From NCBI GenBank assembly GCA_963753905.1, contig CAVWDZ010000002.1, positions 682,001 through 746,000 on the forward strand: 64,000 nt of DNA. Reading direction: 5' to 3'. Shown piece by piece: positions 1 to 7,858 of this stretch. How positions within the stretch are numbered: the stretch's first letter is position 1; the number at the start of each line of letters is the position of its first letter. Origin of the DNA: Bog-756 sp963753905. GTDB lineage: Bacteria > Actinomycetota > Acidimicrobiia > Acidimicrobiales > RAAP-2. Below the pieces are notes generated by a model. That model made no database searches and had not been told where the DNA came from. It saw nothing but the letters and a program-made list of their open reading frames with translations. The translations under genes were made by a program, and so were the position numbers.

Positions 1-314
1 ACCATGCGCGGACATCCGACCTCGAAGATCAGCTCTTCGCGCAGTTCCTCCTGCTCGGCCTCGAGTGCCTCCTGAAGCTGCTCCAAGCAGCGCTTTCTGA
101 AGGCCCGGTCCGTCGACCAGTTGCTCTCGTCGAACGCACGTCGTGCTGCGTCAATGGCGCGGTGCATATCCGTCGCTGTGGCATCGGTGACCTCGCCGAT
201 CTCCTCCTCCGTCGCCGGATTGACGTTGGCGAAGGTCTTGCCCGACGCTGCTTCGACGAGCTTGCCGTCGATGAGCATCCTCCGTTCGAAACTGATGTCA
301 GATGGTGCGACCAC
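1..314 (-). CDS. Aldehyde dehydrogenase, N-terminal fragment (cut by window edge)
   Basis: The minus strand reads about 104 codons of the N-terminal part of an NAD(P)-dependent aldehyde dehydrogenase; the catalytic Glu and Cys lie beyond the window. Visible family features are the start MVAPSDISFERRMLIDG, the stretch NPATEEEIGEV, and further on AARRAFDESNW and LREELIFEVGCPRM. The GTG start at 314 is chosen because AGGAAGGAG sits six bases upstream and the homology-like sequence begins there. The gene is divergent from the tandem TetR gene at 601, and the inverted repeat at 456-473 lies between them, so local control by that regulator is plausible. In a P450/SDR neighbourhood an aldehyde dehydrogenase would finish oxidation of an alcohol to an acid. 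Family is confident; substrate is unknown. Confidence 0.85.
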   Translation of the reverse strand, partial: MVAPSDISFERRMLIDGKLVEAASGKTFANVNPATEEEIGEVTDATATDMHRAIDAARRAFDESNWSTDRAFRKRCLEQLQEALEAEQEELREELIFEVGCPRM

Positions 315-455
315 GACCTGCTCCTTCCTGGGCGGAGATGTGGGTGATTCTCTGTTTCGTAGTCAAGGCCTCCTCGCTCGGGACGTGCCGCTCAGGGCCC
401 TTCTTCCTGCTGCACCGTCCGTCACCACGTGGAACCATAACCCGGCGGGCGTTGT

Positions 456-473
456 GAACCAAGAGTTAGGTTC
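456..473. promoter_or_regulatory. Inverted repeat between divergent ALDH and TetR genes
   Basis: GAACCAAGAGTTAGGTTC has perfect 5-bp arms (GAACC/GGTTC) around an 8-bp centre. It lies in the 286-bp divergent intergenic region and resembles the 16-bp elements at 4514, 7657 and 7824. A TetR-type operator is the natural reading, but this is inference. Confidence 0.45.
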
Positions 474-600
474 GATAAGGTCGGTGGTGTGGGAGTCTTG
501 AGCGAGCAAGTAGCCGAGCCCCGCCGCCTACGGGTTGTGGGGCACGTCGGCGTCCCGCGATATCGGATTGCGGGTGGCGCCCGTGGTTAGGGTCATGACG

Positions 601-1857
601 ATGTCCACCGACGGTACGAGAAGGACCGAGATCCTGGAGACGGCAGCCAGGCTCTTCGCGACCGCGGGGATGCGGGTGTCACTGAAAGAGATCGCTGACG
701 CGTGCGGAATCCTGCCCGGGAGTCTCTACCACCACTTCGACTCGAAGGAAGCCATTATCATCGAGCTCGTCCGGCGTTACCGGGATGACCTCGACCGGCT
801 GGCAGGCGAGGCTGTCGAGGATCTCCAACAACCGGCAGCCAGGCCTGTCGAAGCGCGCATCATCGAGTTCGGGCAGGCCATTGCAGACTGCGGAGTGCGG
901 CATCGCGCCGCGTTGCTCCTCAGTCTCTACGAGCCGCCGGCTGTCCTGGGTGACGAGTTGGCTCATCTGGCGAGCCAGGCTCCCACGGCCATCGAGGCAA
1001 CCATGCTCGAAATGCTCCGCGAGGGACGGGCAACTGGCTGCATCCGTCCGGGGATCGACCTCACGCTGCTCAGCGACCGCCTCTGCCAGAGCATGCTCCA
1101 CGTCGGCGTGGGCGTGTCTCACATGACCCCGGGCGAGGAGCAGGTGCCCGAGGTACGCCTGCGCATACTGCTCGACGGGATCGCGACGCGGGCACCCTCG
1201 AACGCGGCACTAGACGGCTCGCATGCCATCCAGGCCGTGGAGAAGGTCGTCGTGGGCTGGGACGAGGAACCGGATCATGAGGATGGTCGGGTACAGCACC
1301 TGCGAGCCGTTGCCCGCACGGAGTTCGGGCGGCGGGGATACGAGGCCACGACCATGCGGGATATCGCCGCGGCCGCTGGCCTCAGCACCGGCACCGTCTA
1401 TCGGTCCTTCAAGTCGAAGGACGAGCTCCTGCTGTCCATCATGCGCTCCTACACCGAGCGGGTGAAGACGGCGTGGGAGGCGGTGCTCGGCACCAGTTCC
1501 TCACCGCTAGAAAAGCTCGACGGTCTGATGTGGGCCAACATCCAGGTGATGGATCGGTTCAGCGAAGAGTTCCGGATCCAGCTTGCATGGCTTCGGCAGT
1601 CACCTCCGAACACGCCCAACCTCGGCCTGTCCTTTGCCTGGCACCTTCGCCAAATCAAGATGCTGCTGTCGGATGGGGAACGGACGGAGAGTCTCCGAGT
1701 CGAGGGCCGCAATGCCGAGATCCGGGCGCGATGCGTGCAGGAGGCGATCGTGTTCCCGCCGAGCATCGTGCGTGCCGCCGGGCCCCGGGCAGCGCAAGCC
1801 CTGGCCAGGGACACTGTGCTGCGTGGCGCCGTGCCCCGTCGACGAGCCAGGGTGTAA
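601..1857 (+). CDS. Tandem TetR-family regulator (two TetR units fused)
   Basis: A 418-residue protein that contains two complete TetR-like units. The first N-terminal HTH is near residues 26-53 (VSLKEIADACG, then SLYHHFDSKEAI) followed by a ligand-binding-like helical part. The second HTH is near residues 250-278 (TTMRDIAAAAG, then TVYRSFKSKDEL) with its own C-terminal domain, ending in the family-typical tail ALARDTVLRGA. Usual TetR proteins are about 200 residues, so this length fits a head-to-tail fusion, not a read-through artefact. The ATG at 601 is preferred over 595 because of AGGG eight bases upstream. Such a protein could bind one operator as an internal pseudo-dimer. It probably regulates the ALDH and neighbouring catabolic genes; the effector is unknown. 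Confidence 0.85.
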   Translation: MSTDGTRRTEILETAARLFATAGMRVSLKEIADACGILPGSLYHHFDSKEAIIIELVRRYRDDLDRLAGEAVEDLQQPAARPVEARIIEFGQAIADCGVRHRAALLLSLYEPPAVLGDELAHLASQAPTAIEATMLEMLREGRATGCIRPGIDLTLLSDRLCQSMLHVGVGVSHMTPGEEQVPEVRLRILLDGIATRAPSNAALDGSHAIQAVEKVVVGWDEEPDHEDGRVQHLRAVARTEFGRRGYEATTMRDIAAAAGLSTGTVYRSFKSKDELLLSIMRSYTERVKTAWEAVLGTSSSPLEKLDGLMWANIQVMDRFSEEFRIQLAWLRQSPPNTPNLGLSFAWHLRQIKMLLSDGERTESLRVEGRNAEIRARCVQEAIVFPPSIVRAAGPRAAQALARDTVLRGAVPRRRARV

Positions 1858-1866
1858 CGGACAACC

Positions 1867-3678
1867 ATGCGGAGATGGTCGCACGAAAGCCAGCACGGAC
1901 AGGCGTTGGCGATCGTTGCGGCGACAGGCCACACACTGGCACCGAACTCTTCCGCGGACGGTGTTGCCGCCGGACTGGGCCGCTATCGGCTTCTTGCATC
2001 CGCCATCGCCGGGCGCACGGTCGAGGTGACTTCCGGAAGTCCGAACGAGCTTGCGTGGACCGACGGCTCGTCCATCTTCGTCGATCCCGACGAAACCCCC
2101 GGCAACGTGCTGGCCAGCGTTGCCGTGCAGGCAGCCCTGCTCGGCGCCGGGAGCCTGGACAGCGAGGTCACTGCGGCCCTCCTTCGCCGTCCGAGGCTGG
2201 TTCGCCGCTACCTCGCCGTTGAGGGCCACCGCGCCCTGCAGATGCACGAGGCGCTGTTGCCCCCACCGGTACGACGCGTTGCCAACTGGGACGTCGCGAG
2301 GAGCACGGACTCTCCTGCGGCATCACTGGCCCTTGCGAGCGGCCGTGATCAGATTGACGAGGCTCCGACCGTCTTCGGGACGATCCTGCCTCGCCGCATG
2401 AGAGCGCCCACCCACGGTCCTCAACAAGGGGGCAACGTCGGACAGCACTCTCCACGGCGCAGTGTCGAGTCGGCGCTGCGCGACCTCGACGACGCGGACG
2501 ACGGCGTCGGCCCTGTGATCGACCTGCTCTCGAGCCCGGTCGGCGGGGGCGGAGGCCTCGGCCGGCTGCTCAAGAAGCTGTTCGGGGACGCCCGTTCCGG
2601 GGCGAGCGGGCCACCGGGCGCGGACGCCCCTACGCACGGGAGTCGGCGCTCCACGCGGAGGGCCGCTTCGGTGACGCTTTCCACTTCAGCGGCACGCGTG
2701 TCCGACCTCGCGACGATGGGCCATCACCGAGTGGCAACGTACCCCGAGTGGGATGAGCACAGACGGTGCTACAAGCCCGATTGGTGCACGGTCGAGGAAG
2801 TCGAGCCTGGACCGGGCGAACTTGCCGCCTTTTGGCCACCGGACACTCATGCACTGCGGCGTCCGCTGGGACAGCTTGGCATGGAGTTCGAGCGGCGTCA
2901 CCGTCAGCTGCAAGGAGACGACATCGACATCGACGCCGCCGTCGAGGCGTTCATCGAGCTGAAGACAGGGTCGGCCTCGGACGGAGCCGTCTACCTCGAC
3001 TCCGTGCGCGGACGGCGTGACCTCTCCGTGCTGGTGCTCCTCGACATCTCGGGATCCGCCGGGGAGCCCGGTGCCCTCGGCACGCCCGTGCACGCCCATC
3101 AGCGCGACGCGGCCGGCAGCCTGGCTGTGGCCTTGCATGAGCTGGGCGACCGCTTAGCGCTCTATGGATTCCGATCGCAGGGGCGTTCGGCCGTGCACAT
3201 CGTGCCGGTCAAGCGGTTCGACGAGGAGTTCGACACGACGGTATTGCAGCGCCTGGGTGGGCTCGTGCCGGGCGCGTACACGCGATTGGGTGCAGCGATG
3301 CGCCATGGCACAGCCGTCCTCACGAAGGAGGCTGGCACGGCACGGCGGCTGCTGGTCGTACTCTCCGACGGGCTCGCCTACGACCACGGCTACGAGCGTG
3401 CCTACGGCGAGGCTGATGCCCGGCGGGCGCTGGCCGAGGCGCGCTGGCAGGGGATCGGCTGCGTCTGTCTCAGCATCGGAACCGACGCCGACAGCGGGGC
3501 GCTGGGCCGCGTGTTCGGGACGGCAGCCTACGCGGCCATCCCGCGGGGGGAACTGCTTCCGACGGTGGTGGGACCATTGTTCAGATCGGCCCTCCGCTCT
3601 GCCGAGCAGCAGCGGAGGGTGTTCCAGCGTCGAGCGCGTCTGAGAGGACACCTCGAGATCGAGAGGGGAGTGGCGTGA
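1867..3678 (+). CDS. VWA-domain protein, NorD/CobT-like MoxR partner
   Basis: A 603-residue soluble protein. The N-terminal half (about 1-300) is poorly conserved and has low-complexity stretches. The C-terminal part is a von Willebrand factor A domain of the NorD/CbbO type: a MIDAS-like DISGSAG near residue 393, the threonine region GAYTRLGAAM and VVLSDGLAYD. Known NorD/CbbO proteins work with a NorQ/CbbQ AAA+ ATPase to activate or insert cofactors into a metalloenzyme. That partner gene follows directly, overlapping by four bases (GTGA). No nitric oxide reductase or Rubisco gene lies in the window, so the client is unknown; one of the local oxygenases or a distant complex could be the target. 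Domain call is firm, role is inferred. Confidence 0.85.
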   Translation: MRRWSHESQHGQALAIVAATGHTLAPNSSADGVAAGLGRYRLLASAIAGRTVEVTSGSPNELAWTDGSSIFVDPDETPGNVLASVAVQAALLGAGSLDSEVTAALLRRPRLVRRYLAVEGHRALQMHEALLPPPVRRVANWDVARSTDSPAASLALASGRDQIDEAPTVFGTILPRRMRAPTHGPQQGGNVGQHSPRRSVESALRDLDDADDGVGPVIDLLSSPVGGGGGLGRLLKKLFGDARSGASGPPGADAPTHGSRRSTRRAASVTLSTSAARVSDLATMGHHRVATYPEWDEHRRCYKPDWCTVEEVEPGPGELAAFWPPDTHALRRPLGQLGMEFERRHRQLQGDDIDIDAAVEAFIELKTGSASDGAVYLDSVRGRRDLSVLVLLDISGSAGEPGALGTPVHAHQRDAAGSLAVALHELGDRLALYGFRSQGRSAVHIVPVKRFDEEFDTTVLQRLGGLVPGAYTRLGAAMRHGTAVLTKEAGTARRLLVVLSDGLAYDHGYERAYGEADARRALAEARWQGIGCVCLSIGTDADSGALGRVFGTAAYAAIPRGELLPTVVGPLFRSALRSAEQQRRVFQRRARLRGHLEIERGVA

Positions 3679-4481
3679 CACGAACCGAACGGCCCTACTA
3701 CGTACCGATCGGGAACGAGGAGCAGGTGTTCAAGGCCGCCTTCCACCAGGACCTCTCCGTCCTGCTCAAGGGGCCGACGGGGTGCGGCAAGACCCGCTTC
3801 GTCGAGGCCATGGCCTTCGACCTCGACCGCCCGCTCGTCACCGTCGCCTGCCACGACGACCTGACCACCGCCGATCTGGTCGGCCGGTTCCATCTCCAGA
3901 GCGACGCCACGACCTGGGTGGACGGGCCCCTCACGAAGGCCGTACGCGAAGGCGCCATCTGCTACCTCGACGAGATCGTGGAGGCGCGCCAGGACACCAC
4001 GGTCGTGATCCACCCGCTGGCTGACTACCGGCGACAGCTTCCCATCGACCGGCTGGGAGTCACCGTGCAGGCGGTGGAGGGATTCTGCCTGGTCGTCTCC
4101 TACAACCCGGGCTATCAGAGCGTGCTCAAGGACCTGAAGGATTCGACCCGGCAGAGGATGGTCGCCATCGAGCTCGATTTCCCTCCGCCTGATGTCGAGG
4201 AGAAGATCGTGGCCGAGGAAGCGGGGGTGGACCCGCACACGGCGTCGCGGCTCGTGCAGCTCGGACAGGCCATCCGGCGGCTCGAAACGGTCGGCCTACG
4301 CGAGGTGGCCTCGACTCGCGTACTGATCGCGGCCGGCCGACTCGCGGTGGAGGGCCTGAGCCTGCGAGACGCCAGCCGTGCCGCGGTCGCCGGACCGCTC
4401 ACCGACGACCCGGTCGTGACCGCCGGGCTCTTCGAGATGATCGATGCATATCTGGGCGAGGAGCCCGCCGCATCGAACTGA
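3675..4481 (+). CDS. MoxR-type AAA+ ATPase, NorQ/CbbQ-like
   Basis: A 268-residue AAA+ ATPase. Walker A is GPTGCGKT near residues 33-40, Walker B is ICYLDEI near residues 95-101, and STRVLIAAG is a likely sensor-2 segment. The C-terminal CbbQ-type extension follows. CbbQ/NorQ ATPases remodel a client metalloenzyme together with a VWA protein. The GTG start at 3675 overlaps the TGA of the VWA gene, so the two are translationally coupled, which strongly supports a working pair. Nothing in the sequence names the client. The size matches the family (about 260-300 residues). Confidence 0.88.
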   Translation: MTRTERPYYVPIGNEEQVFKAAFHQDLSVLLKGPTGCGKTRFVEAMAFDLDRPLVTVACHDDLTTADLVGRFHLQSDATTWVDGPLTKAVREGAICYLDEIVEARQDTTVVIHPLADYRRQLPIDRLGVTVQAVEGFCLVVSYNPGYQSVLKDLKDSTRQRMVAIELDFPPPDVEEKIVAEEAGVDPHTASRLVQLGQAIRRLETVGLREVASTRVLIAAGRLAVEGLSLRDASRAAVAGPLTDDPVVTAGLFEMIDAYLGEEPAASN

Positions 4482-4513
4482 TTGACGGCGCGCCGGCTGA
4501 TCGGTAGCTTGTG

Positions 4514-4529
4514 GAACAAATATCAGGTT
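4514..4529 (+). promoter_or_regulatory. Shared 16-bp element, copy upstream of the 4576 gene
   Basis: GAACAAATATCAGGTT, 46 bp before the GTG at 4576 and preceded by TAGCTTGTG. The same arrangement (TAGCTTGTG then GAAC-N8-GGTT) occurs before the P450 at 7859. Likely an operator or promoter element; inference from similarity only. Confidence 0.45.
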
Positions 4530-4575
4530 ATGGGCGGGACGGGTCCCCTCCCGTGGCCGCCCCAAGGGGGAGTGC

Positions 4576-5688
4576 GTGTCGTACGAGAGCACGGCCGAGC
4601 CGATCAAGCTCGGGTATCTGTTCGACTTCAAACTCCCCGACGGCTATCCGGAGGAGTCCCGCCTGGACCTGGTCCGGCCATTCGAGCTCGTGTTCAAACA
4701 GGGGCTCGAGCGGGGGATGATCGACCGTCCCGTCCAGATCGTCTTCCGCGAGGTCGAAGGGCTCCCCAAGGGGACGGTCAAGGCCGTCGTCGACGCCTAT
4801 GGCGAGCTGGTGGACGAGGGCTGCTTGGCCGTGTTCGGTCCGGCCATCACGGACAACTGCGTGCCGACCCGCGAAGCCATTGAGCACCGATTCCACGTGC
4901 CGGCCATCAGCGTCACCGGATCGGAGGAATGGCTCGGAGAGTGGACCTTCTCACTCTCGATGGGATCGATGACCGATGAGCCCATCTTCTGGGCCGAACT
5001 GCTGGCCCACGCCGGCCACACCGAGGTCGGTGCCCTCATCGAAGCATCGCTGGTCGGCGAGTCCTATATCCGGAACTTCCGAACGGCTGCCGCCGCGAGC
5101 GGCATCCACGTCGCCATCGAGGAGCGGATTCCACAAACCGCCCAGGACATCACCGACCAGGTTCGTGCGTTGCAGCAGGCCAAGGTGAGCGCCTTCGTGC
5201 ACTGTGGATTCGGATTCGGGCTGCTGAACGTGAACCGGGTACTGCGAGAGCTCGACTGGGATCCACCGCGCTTCCTCGGTACGGCTTTTCAGAATGCCTG
5301 GATCCACCAGATCATGTGGGACGCCATCCTGGGGTGGACGGGGCTCGACCAGTACGACGGGTCCAATCCCGTCGGCCAGCGGTTCCTCGACGAGTACGAG
5401 GAGGCCTATGGGCGTCGTCCCGAGTACTGCGTGCCAGTCGTCAACCGCGACCTGGCCACCGTGCTCCTCCACGCGTTCGCCGACGCCCAGCCGCTGTCAC
5501 CCCGTGGGGTGAAGGAGGCACTCGAGCGGGTGAAGATGCTGCCGGCTGCGTCAGGAGCGAGCGGGACCCGCCTGTCATTCGGCAATTGGATGCGCCGGGG
5601 GTGGGTGGGGGCCGGTTACCTGGTGGCGCGCCAGCTCGAGCCGGAGTTCGGCAAGGCGCGTCTCGTCGGGCGCTTCGGGGAGCTCTGA
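4576..5688 (+). CDS. Type-1 periplasmic-binding-fold protein without signal peptide (LivK-like)
   Basis: A 370-residue protein of the branched-chain amino-acid/amide binding family (peripla_BP_6-like), with LGYLFDF at the N-terminus, the GPAITDNCVPTREAI segment, and a family-like second lobe near YDGSNPVGQRFLDEY. Unlike secreted binding proteins it starts directly with MSYESTAEPIKLGYLF: there is no hydrophobic segment or lipobox. The start is well supported by AAGGGGGAG just upstream. It is therefore probably cytoplasmic, perhaps a ligand sensor or a binding/carrier module (AmiC and similar sensors show this is possible). It is followed after three bases by an AveC-like membrane protein. No ABC permease or ATPase is nearby. 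The shared 16-bp element precedes it. Confidence 0.78.
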   Translation: MSYESTAEPIKLGYLFDFKLPDGYPEESRLDLVRPFELVFKQGLERGMIDRPVQIVFREVEGLPKGTVKAVVDAYGELVDEGCLAVFGPAITDNCVPTREAIEHRFHVPAISVTGSEEWLGEWTFSLSMGSMTDEPIFWAELLAHAGHTEVGALIEASLVGESYIRNFRTAAAASGIHVAIEERIPQTAQDITDQVRALQQAKVSAFVHCGFGFGLLNVNRVLRELDWDPPRFLGTAFQNAWIHQIMWDAILGWTGLDQYDGSNPVGQRFLDEYEEAYGRRPEYCVPVVNRDLATVLLHAFADAQPLSPRGVKEALERVKMLPAASGASGTRLSFGNWMRRGWVGAGYLVARQLEPEFGKARLVGRFGEL

Positions 5689-5691
5689 GCC

Positions 5692-6840
5692 GTGAGCGTG
5701 CAGGTGGCCAGCCGTGAGACCACGGTCGCACCCGCACCGACCCGCCCCCCTCGTTGGTCGAAGGGTGAGCGAACCGCCGCCGGCTGGGCTCTCGTCGGGT
5801 GCGCCGTCGTCCTTGCTCTCATCTTCATCGCGCACAACGCACGTACCGGCGTGGGAGCGGCCCGTATCGCGAACCCGGCCGTGCTGGGCGTCCCGCGCCC
5901 CGTGACGCCGCTCTTCGGATGGACGCACTGGCTAGTGGCGGAGCAGATCGGAACGATCGTCGCCATGGTGCTGATCGTGGTGGTGTTCGCCCTCCTGTGG
6001 CGACGGTACCCAAAGCATCCGATCCTGCTCATGGCCATCTGTTGCACAACTCTCGTGTGGCAGGACCCCATCATGAACTGGGCGCCGTATGCCGTGTACA
6101 ACCCGCAGCTCTGGCACTGGCCGGAGACCTGGCCTCTGGTGTCGCTTTCGCCGACGGTCGAGCCGTTCGTCGTCATCGGGTACGTGATGTTCTACCTGGC
6201 GCCGTTCTTTCCGGCGATATGGATCCTCAGGCGTCTCCAACGCTCACGCGAGGTCACCTCGTTCGTCTGGAAGCATCCGCTCATCAGCCTGGGGCTGCTC
6301 ATCTATGTTGTCGGCTTCATCTACGACGCCGCCCAGGAGATCCTCCTCGTGCGGACGGGGATGTACGTCTACTCGCAGGTCATCCCCTTCGGCTCCATCT
6401 TCACCGGCCACGCCTACCAGTTCCCACTGATCTGGGAGTCGTCACTCGTCACGGCGGTCATGATCCCCGTCGGCGTGCTGCTGTACCGGGACGACACGGG
6501 ACGCACCGTCGCCGAGAAGTTGGCCCTCAGGATCCGGCTTCGTGCGTTCCGGGGGCGTCCGGCGCTCGCCACCTTCGTGGTGATGTTCCTCATCGTCAAC
6601 GCCGCCTATCTCTTCCTCTACGGCGGTGGCTTCGCCGTCATCCGGGCGAGCGGGGCGGCCACCTCGGTGGCGTGTCCGTTTCCGTATCCCGAGGCGAAGG
6701 TCTACGACCCGCAGGGCCTCTACGAGAAGGCGGGTCAACCCGGTCCATACTCGGCGGGCATCTGGGACGGTTGGGAGACGGGTCAATCGGGCCGTCCTGT
6801 CGTGCACCCTCCAGCGCACCTAGGACACTGCAGCCCGTAG
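5692..6840 (+). CDS. AveC-like (spirocyclase family) membrane protein
   Basis: A 382-residue polytopic membrane protein with about seven to eight hydrophobic segments (for example AAGWALVGCAVVLALIFIAH, then IGTIVAMVLIVVVFALL). The arrangement, with FGWTHWLVAEQ near residue 80 and aromatic-rich loops such as QDPIMNWAPYAVYN, matches the AveC-like family, named for the avermectin spirocyclase/dehydratase of Streptomyces and common, mostly uncharacterised, in mycobacteria. The start GTG at 5692 lies three bases after the preceding stop, so it is in one operon with the unusual binding-fold protein. The C-terminal tail after the last helix is long and soluble. A second family member is at 13774. 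Family moderately confident; reaction in this organism unknown. Confidence 0.72.
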   Translation: MSVQVASRETTVAPAPTRPPRWSKGERTAAGWALVGCAVVLALIFIAHNARTGVGAARIANPAVLGVPRPVTPLFGWTHWLVAEQIGTIVAMVLIVVVFALLWRRYPKHPILLMAICCTTLVWQDPIMNWAPYAVYNPQLWHWPETWPLVSLSPTVEPFVVIGYVMFYLAPFFPAIWILRRLQRSREVTSFVWKHPLISLGLLIYVVGFIYDAAQEILLVRTGMYVYSQVIPFGSIFTGHAYQFPLIWESSLVTAVMIPVGVLLYRDDTGRTVAEKLALRIRLRAFRGRPALATFVVMFLIVNAAYLFLYGGGFAVIRASGAATSVACPFPYPEAKVYDPQGLYEKAGQPGPYSAGIWDGWETGQSGRPVVHPPAHLGHCSP

Positions 6841-6860
6841 TTACATTCTGCTGACAGAAC

Positions 6861-7622
6861 TCAGGGATTGAGCTGTTGCGTCGGTCGCACGACGAGTTCG
6901 TTGATGCAGAAGCCCTCAGGCCGGCCGATCATGAACGCGATCGCGTCGGCCAGATCGGCTGCAGATCCGGGGCCACCGTCACCGGCAAACCACGGGATGT
7001 CCGAAGGTGGGATCTCTCCGTCGAACATCATGCCCTCGATAGTGAGGCCCTCGGTGTCGAACATGCCGGGCATCACACAACTCACATTGATGGCGGCCGG
7101 GGCGAGCTCCAGCCGAAGCGCGTCGAAGGCGGCACGAAGGCCGCGCTTCGTGGCGGCATACATGCCGACACCCGCCATGGGGGTGATCGCACCCGTGGAG
7201 GTGACGATCACCACGTCGCGGCGACCCTCTCCGGGGAAGTGGTCCACCGCATGACGGATCGTCGCGAGCGGACCCAGCAGATTGAGGTTGATGAGCTCCT
7301 GCCAGCGTTCAGGAGTGCCGGTCATGATAGACCCGACCATTGACTTGCCGGCCACCGTGATCACACCGTCGAAGCCATCGAGCGCCAGGGCCGCCTGGTC
7401 GATCGCAAGCGGTAGTGCGGCGAGGTCGGTGACATCGCAGGGGACGGGGACGGACCGCTCACCGAGTTCCTCACGTAGCTCTTCGAGCCGCTCCTTTCGG
7501 CGTGCCAGCATGGCCACGGATCCGCCGCAGGCGACGATCGACCGGCAGGTGGCGGCACCGATCCCGCTCGACGCCCCGGTGACGAGGACACGCCGTCCGC
7601 CGAGTTCGGTGCTCAGACTCAT
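6861..7622 (-). CDS. Short-chain dehydrogenase/reductase
   Basis: A 253-residue classical SDR. The cofactor motif is TGASSGIG near residues 16-23, the catalytic Ser is in IVTSTGAI and the Tyr/Lys pair in YAATK. It should catalyse NAD(P)-dependent oxidation or reduction of an alcohol/ketone. It is transcribed divergently from the P450 at 7859; the 236-bp gap between them holds two facing copies of the shared 16-bp element, one oriented to each gene. Joint expression with the P450 would make it a hydroxyl-to-keto step after hydroxylation; this is inference. Confidence 0.88.
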   Translation of the reverse strand: MSLSTELGGRRVLVTGASSGIGAATCRSIVACGGSVAMLARRKERLEELREELGERSVPVPCDVTDLAALPLAIDQAALALDGFDGVITVAGKSMVGSIMTGTPERWQELINLNLLGPLATIRHAVDHFPGEGRRDVVIVTSTGAITPMAGVGMYAATKRGLRAAFDALRLELAPAAINVSCVMPGMFDTEGLTIEGMMFDGEIPPSDIPWFAGDGGPGSAADLADAIAFMIGRPEGFCINELVVRPTQQLNP

Positions 7623-7656
7623 CGCTGTTCCTCCTTCGGCCCGCGAGCGAGGCGTC

Positions 7657-7672
7657 AGCCTAACATTTGGTC
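7657..7672 (-). promoter_or_regulatory. Shared 16-bp element, copy facing the SDR gene
   Basis: On the minus strand GACCAAATGTTAGGCT, 34 bp before the SDR start at 7622. It matches the elements at 4514 and 7824 at most positions and keeps the same orientation relative to its gene. Confidence 0.42.
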
Positions 7673-7823
7673 ACTTGATGCTACGCCGCCAGGGCGCTGG
7701 GTGACGGGAAGCGAGAGGTGGCGTTCAACGAGTGCGAGACACCTTGGAAGACCTGGTTGGTGTTGCCCGGGGAGGGCTCGTGCGGCGATTGACTTCGCTC
7801 TGATCCCACTCTAGCTTGTGGTT

Positions 7824-7839
7824 GAACGAATATTTGGTT
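7824..7839 (+). promoter_or_regulatory. Shared 16-bp element, copy facing the P450 gene
   Basis: GAACGAATATTTGGTT, 19 bp before the GTG at 7859 and again preceded by TAGCTTGTG. Its position close to the start codon would suit either a core promoter element or a repressor operator. Confidence 0.45.
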
Positions 7840-7858
7840 TTTAGCGTCAGGGGGACAC

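Noticed and set aside
4505..4530. KstR-type operator
   Set aside because: The element shares AAC/GTT arms with KstR sites, but not the TAGAAC-GTTCTA palindrome, so it is left as a separate motif.
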